A stretch of DNA of 64,000 bases from Cryptomeria japonica (taxonomy: Eukaryota > Streptophyta > Pinopsida > Cupressales > Cupressaceae): positions 376,582,877-376,646,876 of the forward strand of contig NC_081407.1 of the NCBI RefSeq assembly GCF_030272615.1. The letters are read 5' to 3'. Of the stretch, positions 54,709-64,000 are shown piece after piece. Position numbers and translations under genes: made by a program. Every line of letters starts with the position of its first letter. Positions within the stretch are counted from its first letter, which is position 1. A model generated the notes under the pieces. It saw only the letters and a list, made by a program, of their open reading frames with translations. It had not been told where the DNA came from and ran no database searches.

Positions 54709-56560
54709 GTGGTGGCGACTTTCCTAATTTTTGTTGTGGGTCTGGTTTTTTATCGCCTGCTTGAAGCCTACTTTATTGTAAATGCTAAAAATTATAGAGG
54801 TAAAAATTATATGGGGGGAAAGACTAATAGAATGGAACCATCCTCATGTGATCTATTGGAGAAAAATGAAGAAGTATGGAGGGAAGTTGTGGATGGTGGT
54901 CTGGAGCCATATATAAGAAAAATTCATGGCCAGAACCACAAGCTCATGAAAATGTTTGTTAAAAACTAGAACATGGGGGTGCTAAGTGTCTATGGAGCTG
55001 AGTTAAAGGTAGAAAAACCCTTTATTGCTAATATTACTAGGCTAAGTATGGAGGGTAAAAAATTCTACAAGGAAGGAAAAACATGGAAGAAGCCCTTTCG
55101 ATTTTCTATGATAAAAAGAGCAATAGAAGCAGAGTTAGGAAGAACTTGGATGGAGGCTACAACTAAAAGGTTATTTTGAAGCTTTGGGAAGATATGGTAG
55201 AGTTCATTATGAGGTACATAACACTTGATGGCTGATTTTCTAGTATCTTTACTTATCATTTCAATATTTGGAATCACTTTAGGCATGATAAAAGAATTTC
55301 GATATCATTCTATTTACTATCTTCTCTCGAGCATTTTATTCATAAGCATTGTGAAAATTAGGAAAATATACCTTTGCATGAATTAGTCCTCTTGATTATG
55401 GAGTATGCTAAGGTTCACGAGGTTAAACCCTCTCCTGTTGTAAGAAACCCCAAACCCTTAGCAACCTAGGATGTGCATGATGTTTCAGATACGGATTTTG
55501 GTGAGGAGGAGGCTGGGATTTCCATGAATTGGAATGACATCAATGTATCAGATGACTCTCTATATAAACCCTCTAAGGATTAGTTCCACCCATAGAAGCC
55601 CACTCCTAGCACTACTAGTAGAAGAAAAAGCAAAAATCCACCTAGATGGGCAGTGAAAAAGTTGAAAACCCCTGTTTCTCAATCCCAAATTTTGGGCCCA
55701 CAAAATCTTAAATTGAAGAAGACTAGGAAAAGGGAGGAGACTCAAGAAAAAGGGTAGGATGAAATTAAACTTGATATTCACCTAATTATGGACCCCGATG
55801 AGCCTAAAAGCAACGAAATGGATGTTGACAGGCTCCCAAGTAATTCATTCTCCAACCAGGAGAAATGTTTTCACTGGCTTTTTGGTGAAATTGATCTTCT
55901 AAAATAGGGGATGAAGGACATTATATATTCTTTTACTGAGAATTGAGCCCCTGATAAACTGTTGAAGTTGACCCAAAAAATTATGGAAGATATCAAGATC
56001 ATGAAAACAAAGAATGAGGCTAGGATTGACAGGCTGGAGAATGATATTCAAGATTTAAAAGGTAAACTCAAGGGTTTGGTGGAGACTAGTAAGGAGGTAA
56101 TGTATAATAGTGTAGAAGGTCTCAAAAGAGTGAACAAGGAAATTTCCATTCAAAAAGCTTATCTAGTCAGATCTAACCTATCCTCTAACATCAACATGGA
56201 CAAGAAGAACCAAGATGTATAGACCTCCATGGGGCCCTCTACCAAGATCAAGAGCAAAAAAAAAGAAAGGGGAAGTTCAAGATTTATCATGGATGAACTT
56301 TAGAAGATCAAGAATAGGACGATCCAAAAGAATATCGAGCTCTTGAAAGATCTCAGTTAGTTGTTTTTGGGTTTTGTTTTTTGCTAGCATTGTCTTTTTT
56401 TTGTTAGTCTCTTTAGGATGCTTCCCCTATTTTTGTTGTTGTTTAGCGATTGTTTAGACTCTGATTTAACTCTATTTTTTTTTTTATGGATTTGGGTTTT
56501 GAGTCCCTGTAAAACCCGTTTATCTTAATAAAAAATAAGAATAAAAGACATAATTTCAAT
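54709..56560 (+). pseudogene. Unrecognised coiled-coil ORF remnant with LINE-like tail
   Basis: Open stretches at 54709-54969 (starting with a short hydrophobic segment VATFLIFVVGLVFY), 54973-55179 and about 55380-56350 give a degenerate protein. The last stretch is nearly one frame with a few stops. It has an acidic part (DVSDTDFGEEEAG), a basic part (TTSRRKSKNPPRWAVKKLK) and a coiled coil at 55962-56200 (RIDRLENDIQDLKGKLKGL). It ends with TGGGTTTTGAGTCCCTGTAA followed by AATAAAAAATAAGAATAAAA. Such a tail is common on plant LINEs. No RT is present, so it could be a LINE ORF1 without ORF2 or a retrocopy. I found no target duplication. Confidence 0.4.
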
Positions 56561-56663
56561 AACACTTATATTAGCATAAATGACTTAAGGATATGGTTAA
56601 ATAACAATAATAACGAACCATTAAAATAATACTAATCATTTTCAAACTATATGCACCTATGAG

Positions 56664-56668
56664 GTTTC
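56664..56668. repeat. Target duplication GTTTC (left) of the solo LTR
   Basis: GTTTC directly before TGTTGGCATGAATGG is identical to 58308-58312. Confidence 0.9.
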
Positions 56669-58307
56669 TGTTGGCATGAATGGCATAACTAATGTAGATG
56701 AGTTGATGGCTATACTAATAGATGAAAGAAGGCATGATTAGTTATTTGTGTTGTCATTGATAGCAACCTATGTTAATTAATGTTTGATAATGGTTACAGA
56801 TCAACTTTGTTGTCTGACTTGTTGGATAAGTGATTTGGTCCACCAGAGTTATAATTTGTAAGTATGATAGGGTTTACCGGTAGGACTGAGAGTTAGGACT
56901 TCAATCGGTAAAAGAGGAGATTTTGATGGAATCAGTAAATCGGTGATGGTTGGAGACTTGTTGTTTGAGACATAATATTTTATGATTGATTTGTATATGA
57001 GGCCTGAACCACATCCCGTGTTGGTTACCAGAAGGCATGATTTGAATTTTTGATGGTGTTGTGCTAGGGTTTTAGTAGGGTTGGAGGAATGGTAATGAAT
57101 TCACTCAACTGGTAATGATTTTTGATTTGATAGTGATTAGTGGAAAATCTACATGAATGAGATAACATGACACAACCTGCGTGAATAATTTGAATTGTGT
57201 TTTGGTGTGGAAGATGGTGGAATTTCTTTGGAATGTGCAAAGCACTTAGTAGAATGTGCTATGGTACATATTGGATTTTTGTGATGAGTTACGATCAACC
57301 AATGGTTGATATTACATTGAAATTTGTTATAATGATCTGTATATTGATGTCTTATGATCTATGTTGTAATTCATGATGTAATTTAGGGTTTAGTGGCTGA
57401 CCTAGTTGAGATGGCTATTTATGTTGATGCAATTGATGTTCATTATGTGAGTGGAATTAGGAGAATGAGTTAAGCCATCCCAAAGAAGATAGAAATATGC
57501 TCGAGTGTTGCAGACTGTGAAGCATAAATGGATCTGATTTAGCAAGTTGAAAGTGCAAAGTAATAGATCACTTTTCATTGTTGTTCCCTAACAGTATAAC
57601 AACATAAATCCCTTAACCAGGTAGGTGCTAACATTCCTTTTTCATCTAAGTCCCCTAACAGGACAACTCTCAAAAGGGTTTTAAATCCTCTAACAAGGTT
57701 GATCCTAACAGATCATTGAGCTCCTAGCTGGAGTGATAGGCAAATCCCCTAACAAGGTGTCTCCTAATAGGGTCTGCTCTTAACTGAGTATATTGTAAGC
57801 TCCTAACCGGGCTAAGCTCCTAACAAGGCATACTTCAAAAAAGTATAAATTATTGTGGGTACCAACTCCCACCTTGGTTTTTCCCATTTGGGTTTCTACG
57901 TCAAAAATATTGGAGTTCATGTGTGGAATGTTTCATGTGATGATCTAATCTTGTTTCATGCATTATTTTTTAGACACCGATTATGTTATGTTATTTAAAG
58001 TTTATCAGAGATTACCGGTACTGATAAGAAATGGTTAGAGAAAGTATTTGATCATATTGATAAGGTTGATTAGTTGATGTATGATCAAATTGGTAACAAC
58101 TGTTTAAGATGTAAAAGTGTAGATAATTATGACTGATGATCTAAGAAAATCTGATTAAAAGGTTGATAGATCTGATTGTAGAAGTTGAGATATCTGTTAA
58201 TAGATTTCAGATCTAATTTAAATTTGATTTGAGTTCATAGTTTCAGTTAGTGTTAATACTAATTCACCCCCCCTCTTAGTATTAACCGAATCTTCATAAT
58301 ATTAACA
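56669..58307 (+). repeat. Solo LTR, Sirevirus-like family, 1639 bp
   Basis: It starts TGTTGGCATGAATGGCATAA and ends CATAATATTAACA, flanked by perfect GTTTC duplications with no internal region. It is therefore the product of LTR-LTR recombination. Near the start it has TTGTCATTGATAGCAACC, and near 57855-57905 the block CCCACCTTGGTTTTTCCC / GGGTTTCTACGTC. Close to the end is AATTCACCCCCCCTCTTAGT. All three are shared with the LTRs of the two nested elements, so it is a longer, related family. A minisatellite occupies 57580-57835. Confidence 0.9.
57580..57835. repeat. CCTAACAAGG-type minisatellite in the solo LTR
   Basis: About nine to ten copies of a word like CCCCTAACARGGT are scattered at 15-30 bp steps: TCCCTAACAGTA, CCCTTAACCAGG, CCCCTAACAGGA, CCTCTAACAAGG, CCTAACAGAT, CCCCTAACAAGG, CCTAATAGGG, CCTAACCGGG, CCTAACAAGG. 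The array is absent from the LTRs of nested elements 1 and 2 and partly explains the greater length of this LTR. Confidence 0.8.
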
Positions 58308-58312
58308 GTTTC
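58308..58312. repeat. Target duplication GTTTC (right) of the solo LTR
   Basis: It directly follows the LTR end at 58307 and is identical to 56664-56668. Confidence 0.9.
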
Positions 58313-58672
58313 AATTAAAAGATTATAATTATATCCTAATATTCAATTCTTGAGAGAATAAATATACTATTATTACCAAAATATAATTCCTCCTTACTAT
58401 ATCATAAGGTGTGAAAACTGTATCTAAGGGCATTTGTCATCCCAACAGAATGTCAACCATATGTGAAGTCATGGAATTCACATCCAAAGTAACACAGAGT
58501 ACCCACAAGAAACAAAATGACAAGATCAATGGTGCATTAAACACCAATACAATCTGTGACGCTAAAAATGTGGTATATAAGAGGCATACACATATAATGA
58601 GGCAATAAAATGTAATTGAAAAGCTTAATTGAAAACTAGATTAGAAATGCAAACCATAAGCCTTCCTTGCAA
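58313..58672. other. Spacer between solo LTR and gypsy element 2
   Basis: This is 360 bp of unassigned DNA. One chance ORF (58411-58608) is present. Nothing else is seen. Confidence 0.5.
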
Positions 58673-59613
58673 TGTCCCATTTTCCTCTATTCTTGAGGAC
58701 CTTGAAGGTGTTGGATTGATGGGCTCTCAGTGGAACAATGACCTCCAAAGTGACAACTCAAGAGTTGAGTAGCTATTTGATCATGATTGACTATGGAGAT
58801 GATATGAAATGCATGATTTAAGAAACTAGATTAACATGCTTTTATTAATCCAAAATCTAATTACTAGATAATTGAAATGCAAATTGCCTATAGTAATGAT
58901 GCCTAAATTGATATGAGATGGGGATCCTTATTGCTCCAAAATGGGGGATATTTATAGGAATTCCAAGGCCAAAGTTGAGGTGGTAGGAATCGACGGTCTA
59001 GATCTGATCTGAAGATATCAAGGGCCAAGATTGAGGAAGTTGGAGAAGAGGTTGGAGGAAGGGACACTTGTCATCTCTATGGTGACAAGTGTCAAGGAGC
59101 CTTACTCATGAGAGGGCAAGTGTCCAAGGGAGGAGACATGGAAAAAGTGCCATGTGTCTGAAGGAGAAAATATCCACACCATGGGAGGTTAGGATAAGGA
59201 GGTTAGAATGTGCAAGATAGGATAGGGTTAGTTAGACCCAAGATTAGATTGAATGGGTTAAGTTAGGGGATGGTTAGGTTAGGTGGTTAAAAGTTAGGAG
59301 CCATGTGCTCATTTGAATTTAGAAATTCAAATAATTGAAAAATGGTAATTAATCTCAACAAACTTGAGTTTGTTAATCTTAATTAGGGATTAGAAGAATT
59401 GATTAATATGGGGAGACATTAATTAAATGAGAATTAATTAATCAAAGGGGGATATGAGATGAACTATATAAATAAATTGTTTAGATTTATTTACTAGTAG
59501 ATGAATAGAGAAATTAATTAAATTGCTTGTGAATTCAATTAATTGGGAAGGGGAATTAATCAAATAACTGCGTATTTAATTAACTATCTTCAGACCATTT
59601 TTAGGTGTATACA
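58673..59613 (-). repeat. 3' LTR of gypsy element 2
   Basis: This 941-bp segment runs from TGTCCCATTTTCC to GGTGTATACA. On the - strand it begins TGTATACACCTAAAAATGG. A TATA motif CTATAAATA lies at 58949-58957 on the - strand. The U3 region (59330-59600) is full of AATTAATT palindromes. It cannot be paired with its other LTR inside the window, so the edges rest on the TG...CA ends and the polypurine tract. Confidence 0.75.
58949..58957 (-). promoter_or_regulatory. TATA box of gypsy element 2 LTR
   Basis: CTATAAATA on the - strand lies about 660 bp into the LTR, in the direction of the element. Confidence 0.5.
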
Positions 59614-59630
59614 TTTTTCCCCTCTTTGAA
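59614..59630 (-). promoter_or_regulatory. Polypurine tract of gypsy element 2
   Basis: On the - strand AAAGAGGGGAAAAA abuts the LTR. It closely matches the tract at 18696-18710 of gypsy element 1. Confidence 0.8.
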
Positions 59631-59659
59631 GCAATGTGTGACGATGCGTTGGTTCAAAG

Positions 59660-59840
59660 AAAACTTGATTGATGATGTTGCTGATATTGATTCCGATAGG
59701 ATGCAGATTCAATCTTGATTTGATGTGGATTTGGTTTCGATATGATACTGATTTGATTTGGAAATGATAAATCTTGATATGATGTGGTTTCGATCTTGGA
59801 GATGATAAATCTCGATATGATGCCCTGGACACTGATTGAT
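59660..59840. repeat. GATTTGATGTGG / CGATATGAT repeat tract
   Basis: Irregular repeats of TTGATNTGATGTGG, TTTCGATATGATACTG and GATGATAAATCTCGATATGATG lie where gypsy element 1 has unique sequence before its PMD start. Words such as GAAATGATAAATCTTGATATGATG and GAGATGATAAATCTCGATATGATG recur with a period near 50 bp. Confidence 0.55.
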
Positions 59841-60557
59841 AAATATTGATGTGAGGATTCCCCCTTGGGAGATGAATCGAATAAATTTCTAATGTTTTTG
59901 AATTTCTTTTTATTTTTAGATTTTTAATGATTTTCTGATTTTTAGAGATTTTTAGAGTTAATCCGATTCATTTCCCAATAAGAAATTTGAAAACACTGCC
60001 CTATCAGGTTGATTAGATGATTAGATGATTAAAAGTCAGTGGAATAAAAATCCCACTTAAATGCTCCATTATGAGTTTAAAAAGGTGAATTCCTTTTATC
60101 ACTCCTCATTTGTGCACTGCAGTTGTTTGAGAAAATTTTCTCTGGAGGAAGCAAATGGTGATCCCGTACCACCAGCATAGGTTAGAGTGAGTTTGATGAT
60201 ATGAGCATCCTCTAACATATGGTCCACCAATACGTACTTTGAGAAAACCCAACTTTGTCGATTGGTTGACTTTGTTGTCAATTTGATTTGATTTTTGATA
60301 GGGTAATATTTGATTATCTATCTAATTGATAAAATTAGATGCTCCTAATTGATAAATTTGATGGTTAGTTCTGATTATCTCGATGCACATGCGAGATGAG
60401 GTAAGATTGATAATGACCTCATGATAGATGAGCATCATTGATAGGGGCCCAACGAGATTTGAAAAAAATCTCAATTGAGCAAAATAGACTGATAGATAGA
60501 TTGATTTGATAGATAGATAAATCAAGAAACTGATATGATGGGATTATTTGATTGCAA

Positions 60558-62610
60558 GAGCACTTTACCATTCTTCAATCTCAGGAGCATTTCTTGAAGA
60601 CATGTATGTTGATACCCTACCTTAGCCAGGCGGAGCGAGACCACATTAGCAGGTGTGGTTTATCTTCCCTTCTTGACATGCCTCGACCTTTGATAAACTG
60701 GGGATTACTGATAGCTTTAGCAAAGTGCTGGAATAGTGAGCATAATACTTTTCATTTGCCGATGGGAGAGATGATGGTGACACCCGAGGATGTCTACTAG
60801 ATTTTGCACATCCCTGTGATGGGCGATCTAGTATATTATGATCTCAGTGAGCGGGGGGGAGATGCACTTTGTTGAGTGTTTGAGGATGATGAGATAGGCA
60901 GGTATGATATTGCATGGCAGGAGATGCTAGAGATATTATATGCCACATCACCAACTGTGCTTGTCAGATTTATTGGAGGCTTCCTTTGTCGTGATCATAG
61001 GTCAAAGGGATTATTTGTTGGATGGGGCCATCTACTTGAGCAGATGGTGATTGAGGGGACTCAATTTGCATAGGGGTCATGTATGTTGGTGCACTTGTAT
61101 CATGACTTGCACCGAGTTGTGTACCAGGGATCAGCTGCGTTATCAGCAGGGGTGACCACGCTTCAGATATGGGCCTGGGATAATTTACCTATCACATGAC
61201 CATTGGCTGACACAGAGAGACCTATAGGTAGGTCTTATGCTGATGGGTATTCTGGTATCATTGTCTAGTGAAAGCTGGGCAAATTGGAGTACTGGTGACG
61301 GACCTTGGATGATCTAGATACTATAATATGGAGGCCATACAGGGATTGAGAGATTTGACCCGAGGATGCATTAGACATACCGTATGTATTCATGATGCAA
61401 TATCTGATTGGATCGACACCCTATGTCATTGAGTGATTCCTTTGTACGAGGGTGTTGAGACAATATGGCAGGATACAAGGGATACCATAGGGTACATCTC
61501 ATTATGCTCGCCAAAGATTGGATGTGGCTACTTGGGGGTCTTCTATTTCATATGATTAGGATTGTGTTGAGTATCGATCATTTGGGCCACTTGATTGGGA
61601 TTATCTTCTTGGTGTGATGGATAGCGGGATGACACATGAGTATGTCATGCATTGTACTATACACAGGTTTCTGAGGCTGACATGTCTGGATGAGCCAGAG
61701 CCTGTCTTAGATGAGGATGATGAGAGGCTAAAACGTAGAGCTCCTAGATGATGAAGGGATGGTGGGGGGGGAGGAGGTGGAGGCAGAGATGATATTGGAG
61801 ATGGAGATGGATATGGAGGAGATGCAGGAGATCATGGTGTTGGAGATGATGATGGAGGAGATGATGATGGGGGGGATGGGGGAGATGATGATGGGGGAGA
61901 TGGTCAAGCAATGGTAGTGTCACTGACAAGTACACCAGGAGCTAGTAGTTCTAGATTTGCCAAAGATTTATATACAAATTATATGGCTCGGGTGGTCAGA
62001 TGCAGGAGATTAGGTCTAGGGGATCAGGGGCATCAGGTTCTAGAGTAGGAGATTCCCCTGGTTGAGTAGGTACCTATAATAGTATCACGGGCTGAGAAGC
62101 CATAGGCAAAGGCACCTTGACGGATCACCATTAGGATGTCATCTCATTAGTAGCAGGCTTAGATTATGGACTTACAAGCTCAAGTTCAGTAGCTAGAGAG
62201 TCGATTAGTAGAGAGGGACTCTCAGATGGCCCAGCTAGAGACTCACATGGCTTCTCTCCTAGTCAAGAGAGATGCAAGTAGGGATAGGTGTCAGTTGGCC
62301 AAGGCTCAGATATAGTTGTCAGGAGAGTCTATTTCAGGGAAGACTGCCCTAAAGATGATGTGTTAGGGGATCTGAGAGGCTGATTATTATAGGACCTTAT
62401 ACTTTACTATTGTTCCTCCTAATTGGAGGGCTCCAAGATTTTCATAGCTGAGCAGGAGATCAAGACAGAGCCAGACTGAGAGTCGAGGAGTGACAGGGCC
62501 ACTTTAGAGAGCTCCCCCAGGTGGGGACTCAGGTACAGGGGTACCATCTAGTGTTACTCTACCTGTCACATCAGGACAGAGTCTCGCTCCGCGTCCTAGT
62601 GGTCACACTA
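60558..62610 (+). pseudogene. Plant mobile domain gene, antisense within gypsy element 2
   Basis: The coding part aligns with exon 2 of the PMD gene of gypsy element 1: EHFTILQSQEHF against EYLPMLESWERF, then WGLLIALAKCWNSEHNTFH, LPMGEMMVTPEDVY, LVHLYHDLHRVVYQ, TIIWRPY-like text and IGSTPYVIE. GAG at 60558 matches the first codon after the intron in the other copy, but here the preceding bases are TGCAA, as if the acceptor AG had become AA. Exon 1 was not found. The C-terminal part is Gly/Asp-rich (61744-61910), then Gln-rich coiled coil near 62170-62300. Many TAG and TGA stops are present. It runs on the strand opposite to the host element. Confidence 0.75.
61744..61910. repeat. GGAGATGATGATGG low-complexity tract
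   Basis: This is a run of GGNGAT and GATGAT triplets inside the PMD gene that encodes a Gly/Asp-rich stretch. A similar Gly/Asp tract is at 20755-20800 in the other PMD gene. Its reverse strand gives a meaningless His/Leu-rich ORF. Confidence 0.75.
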
Positions 62611-63730
62611 ATATTGGACATTGATCCATTTATGTACACACCTTTTTGTGATGAGATATTGATGATTCCCTGCGATGTATATTTGTGATGTATCTTATAT
62701 ATTTTGTGATATCATTGTACTTTGGACATTGATCTTGATATGATATGCAGTCGATCCTATTTTCTCTAGATGACCTATGAGATGATGGATACATTCCATT
62801 TGATATATGATTATGTTGTGCAGTTACTTTCCTGATGTATGCTTGATGTATGCTTTAACTTCTATATGCTTATGAATTCTAGATGATGGATATATGATGA
62901 TGTAGTATTTACATGATATAGGAAAATGCAAATATGTATGGTGACATTTATAATTGTTGTGTGATACATGTGCAATGCAATGCTTTCTATGTTTAGAATT
63001 TTCTCATGCATGTTAATATGAGATGGATGCAATGCAATGCAATGGTGCTATTTTATATGATTTGAGATTAGATGAATGCGATGCAATGATCTTACTAAAT
63101 GAATGAATGATTTGATGCTTTATATGAATGATGCCTTAGTATGCAATGGTTACATGAGATGAACTAACTTATCATGCAGGATGAATGAATTGATTATTTT
63201 TTTTGTTATTGTCCAATGTACTCAATCACATAATAAGAGAGATAACACCATGTCCTTGGAAAAGATGAGCATTGTGATCCCATGCAGAATGAAATGAAAA
63301 TCTACTCTAAAATGCAAATGCAAATCTACTCTAAAATACAAATGCAAAAATGAAATGCAATGCAGTGATTGGATTGGTGATGGAGTCATTGCTTTGTTTC
63401 ATCATTGAGCCTTTAAAATGTGGGAAGTGAGTGCAAACATCAATGGTATAATTGAACCATGATGACTTGAGCACTACTTTCCTGGGTTTTGATATTGCAA
63501 GTTAGCACAAGCATCGAGTTATAATTGAACCAAGATGACCAAAGTGTTGCTTGCGTAAAATAGGCAATATTAACGATTTCTATATGCAAGTCCGAAATGT
63601 CTTCCCTAATACTCTGATGATCATGTCCTTAGACAAATTTGCACATATTAATGATTAATTTACAAACAATAGACAAGAAAAATATAATGTTCCTTACTCG
63701 TTCCTCTAGTCAAAGACATCCTGGAGTTAC
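62611..63730. other. ATG-rich low-complexity tail of gypsy element 2
   Basis: Words such as GATATGAT, ATGCAATGCAATG and ATGAATGAATG are repeated loosely through 62640-63360, with tight (ATGCA)n runs near 62973, 63027 and 63353. The tract matches the position and style of 21602-21960 in gypsy element 1. The phrase TCTAGTCAAAGACATCCTGG at 63706-63725 matches 22326-22345 exactly. Confidence 0.6.
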
Positions 63731-64000
63731 TAAGAAATCATGATAGCAAAAATCAAAATAAAATAGTTGAACCCTTATTGCCAAAGTGTTAAAATCATGA
63801 GTCAAGATATATCATCCATTGATATGTGATAGTTAATGGTTGACAATGTGGTCTTATGTTCAATGTTGGATGTATCTTAGTTTTACGCTTGACAAGCATT
63901 GTCTGAATGTTGTTCTCCCTGTTTGATTAAGCTCAAAATGATCACAACTTTTTGCCCCTAGCCAGGTTTAGGATTTTTCCCCCAGCCTAGAAACAAACCT
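63731..64000. other. Right edge, non-coding part of gypsy element 2
   Basis: No ORF is visible. By analogy with gypsy element 1 the integrase end would be expected roughly 1 kb further right, outside the window. Confidence 0.4.

Larger units (their letters stand above)
58673..64000 (-). mobile_element. Second Tat-type gypsy element (gypsy element 2), partial
   Basis: Only the 3' part, in its own - strand direction, is in the window: 3' LTR (58673-59613), polypurine tract, a GAT-rich repeat tract, an antisense PMD gene (60558-62610), an ATG-rich tail, and a block at 63707 that matches 22327 in gypsy element 1, where the pol end follows within 1 kb. The element must continue past 64000 with integrase and the rest. 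The order is the same as in gypsy element 1, but LTR sequence and repeats differ, so it is a different family. Confidence 0.8.

Noticed and set aside
61744-61935. His/Leu-rich ORF on the - strand
   Set aside because: It is a shadow of the GGAGAT/GATGAT tract of the second PMD gene.

Overview
The window is AT-rich plant nuclear DNA made almost entirely of transposable elements, many nested in one another. I see no intact host gene. Long leader regions, very old LINE remains, a Tat-type Ty3/gypsy element with an antisense gene, and Sirevirus-like Ty1/copia relatives suggest a large, slowly purged seed-plant genome. A gymnosperm is plausible, but that is inference and no sequence here is diagnostic.

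Layout. 1-4400: remains of a gypsy-like element on the + strand (LTR-like segment, then a gag joined to a long acidic ORF, with no pol). 4403-7499: nothing recognised. 7506-15235: an old LINE on the - strand, cut by a 4.38 kb TGTTGG...CCAACA-bounded insertion (8341-12722) that carries a decayed PPR-like gene. 15236-17930: unassigned, with one possible tRNA-derived SINE fragment. 17931-33806: a complete 15.9 kb Tat-type Ty3/gypsy element on the - strand with perfect ATAAT target duplications. Between pol and its 3' LTR it carries an oppositely oriented plant-mobile-domain (PMD) gene with its own TATA box, start codon and a probable phase-0 GT-AG intron. 33807-35528: unassigned. 35534-54503: a Ty1/copia element on the + strand with CTTTG target duplications. 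Two sister elements (35932-41423 in its 5' LTR, 45081-51743 in its integrase) have inserted into it. The sisters have Sirevirus-type termini but lack pol: they carry a gag with four zinc knuckles and a very large unknown ORF. 54509-56560: an unrecognised coiled-coil ORF remnant with a LINE-like tail. 56669-58307: a solo LTR with perfect GTTTC duplications. 58673 to the window end: a second Tat-type gypsy element on the - strand, again with an antisense PMD gene, running off the right edge.

How it fits together. The order of insertion can be read directly: the LINE precedes its 4.38 kb insertion, and the copia element precedes both sister elements. Every coding region carries stops or frameshifts. 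In the gypsy element the decay is largely TGA stops and G-to-A type changes, including two integrase catalytic residues. The sister elements must have depended on an autonomous partner for reverse transcriptase and integrase. The most unusual content is the intron-bearing antisense PMD gene inside the gypsy element, a run of six 25-nt hairpin units with paired substitutions inside that intron, and the gag-plus-giant-ORF design of the two sister elements.
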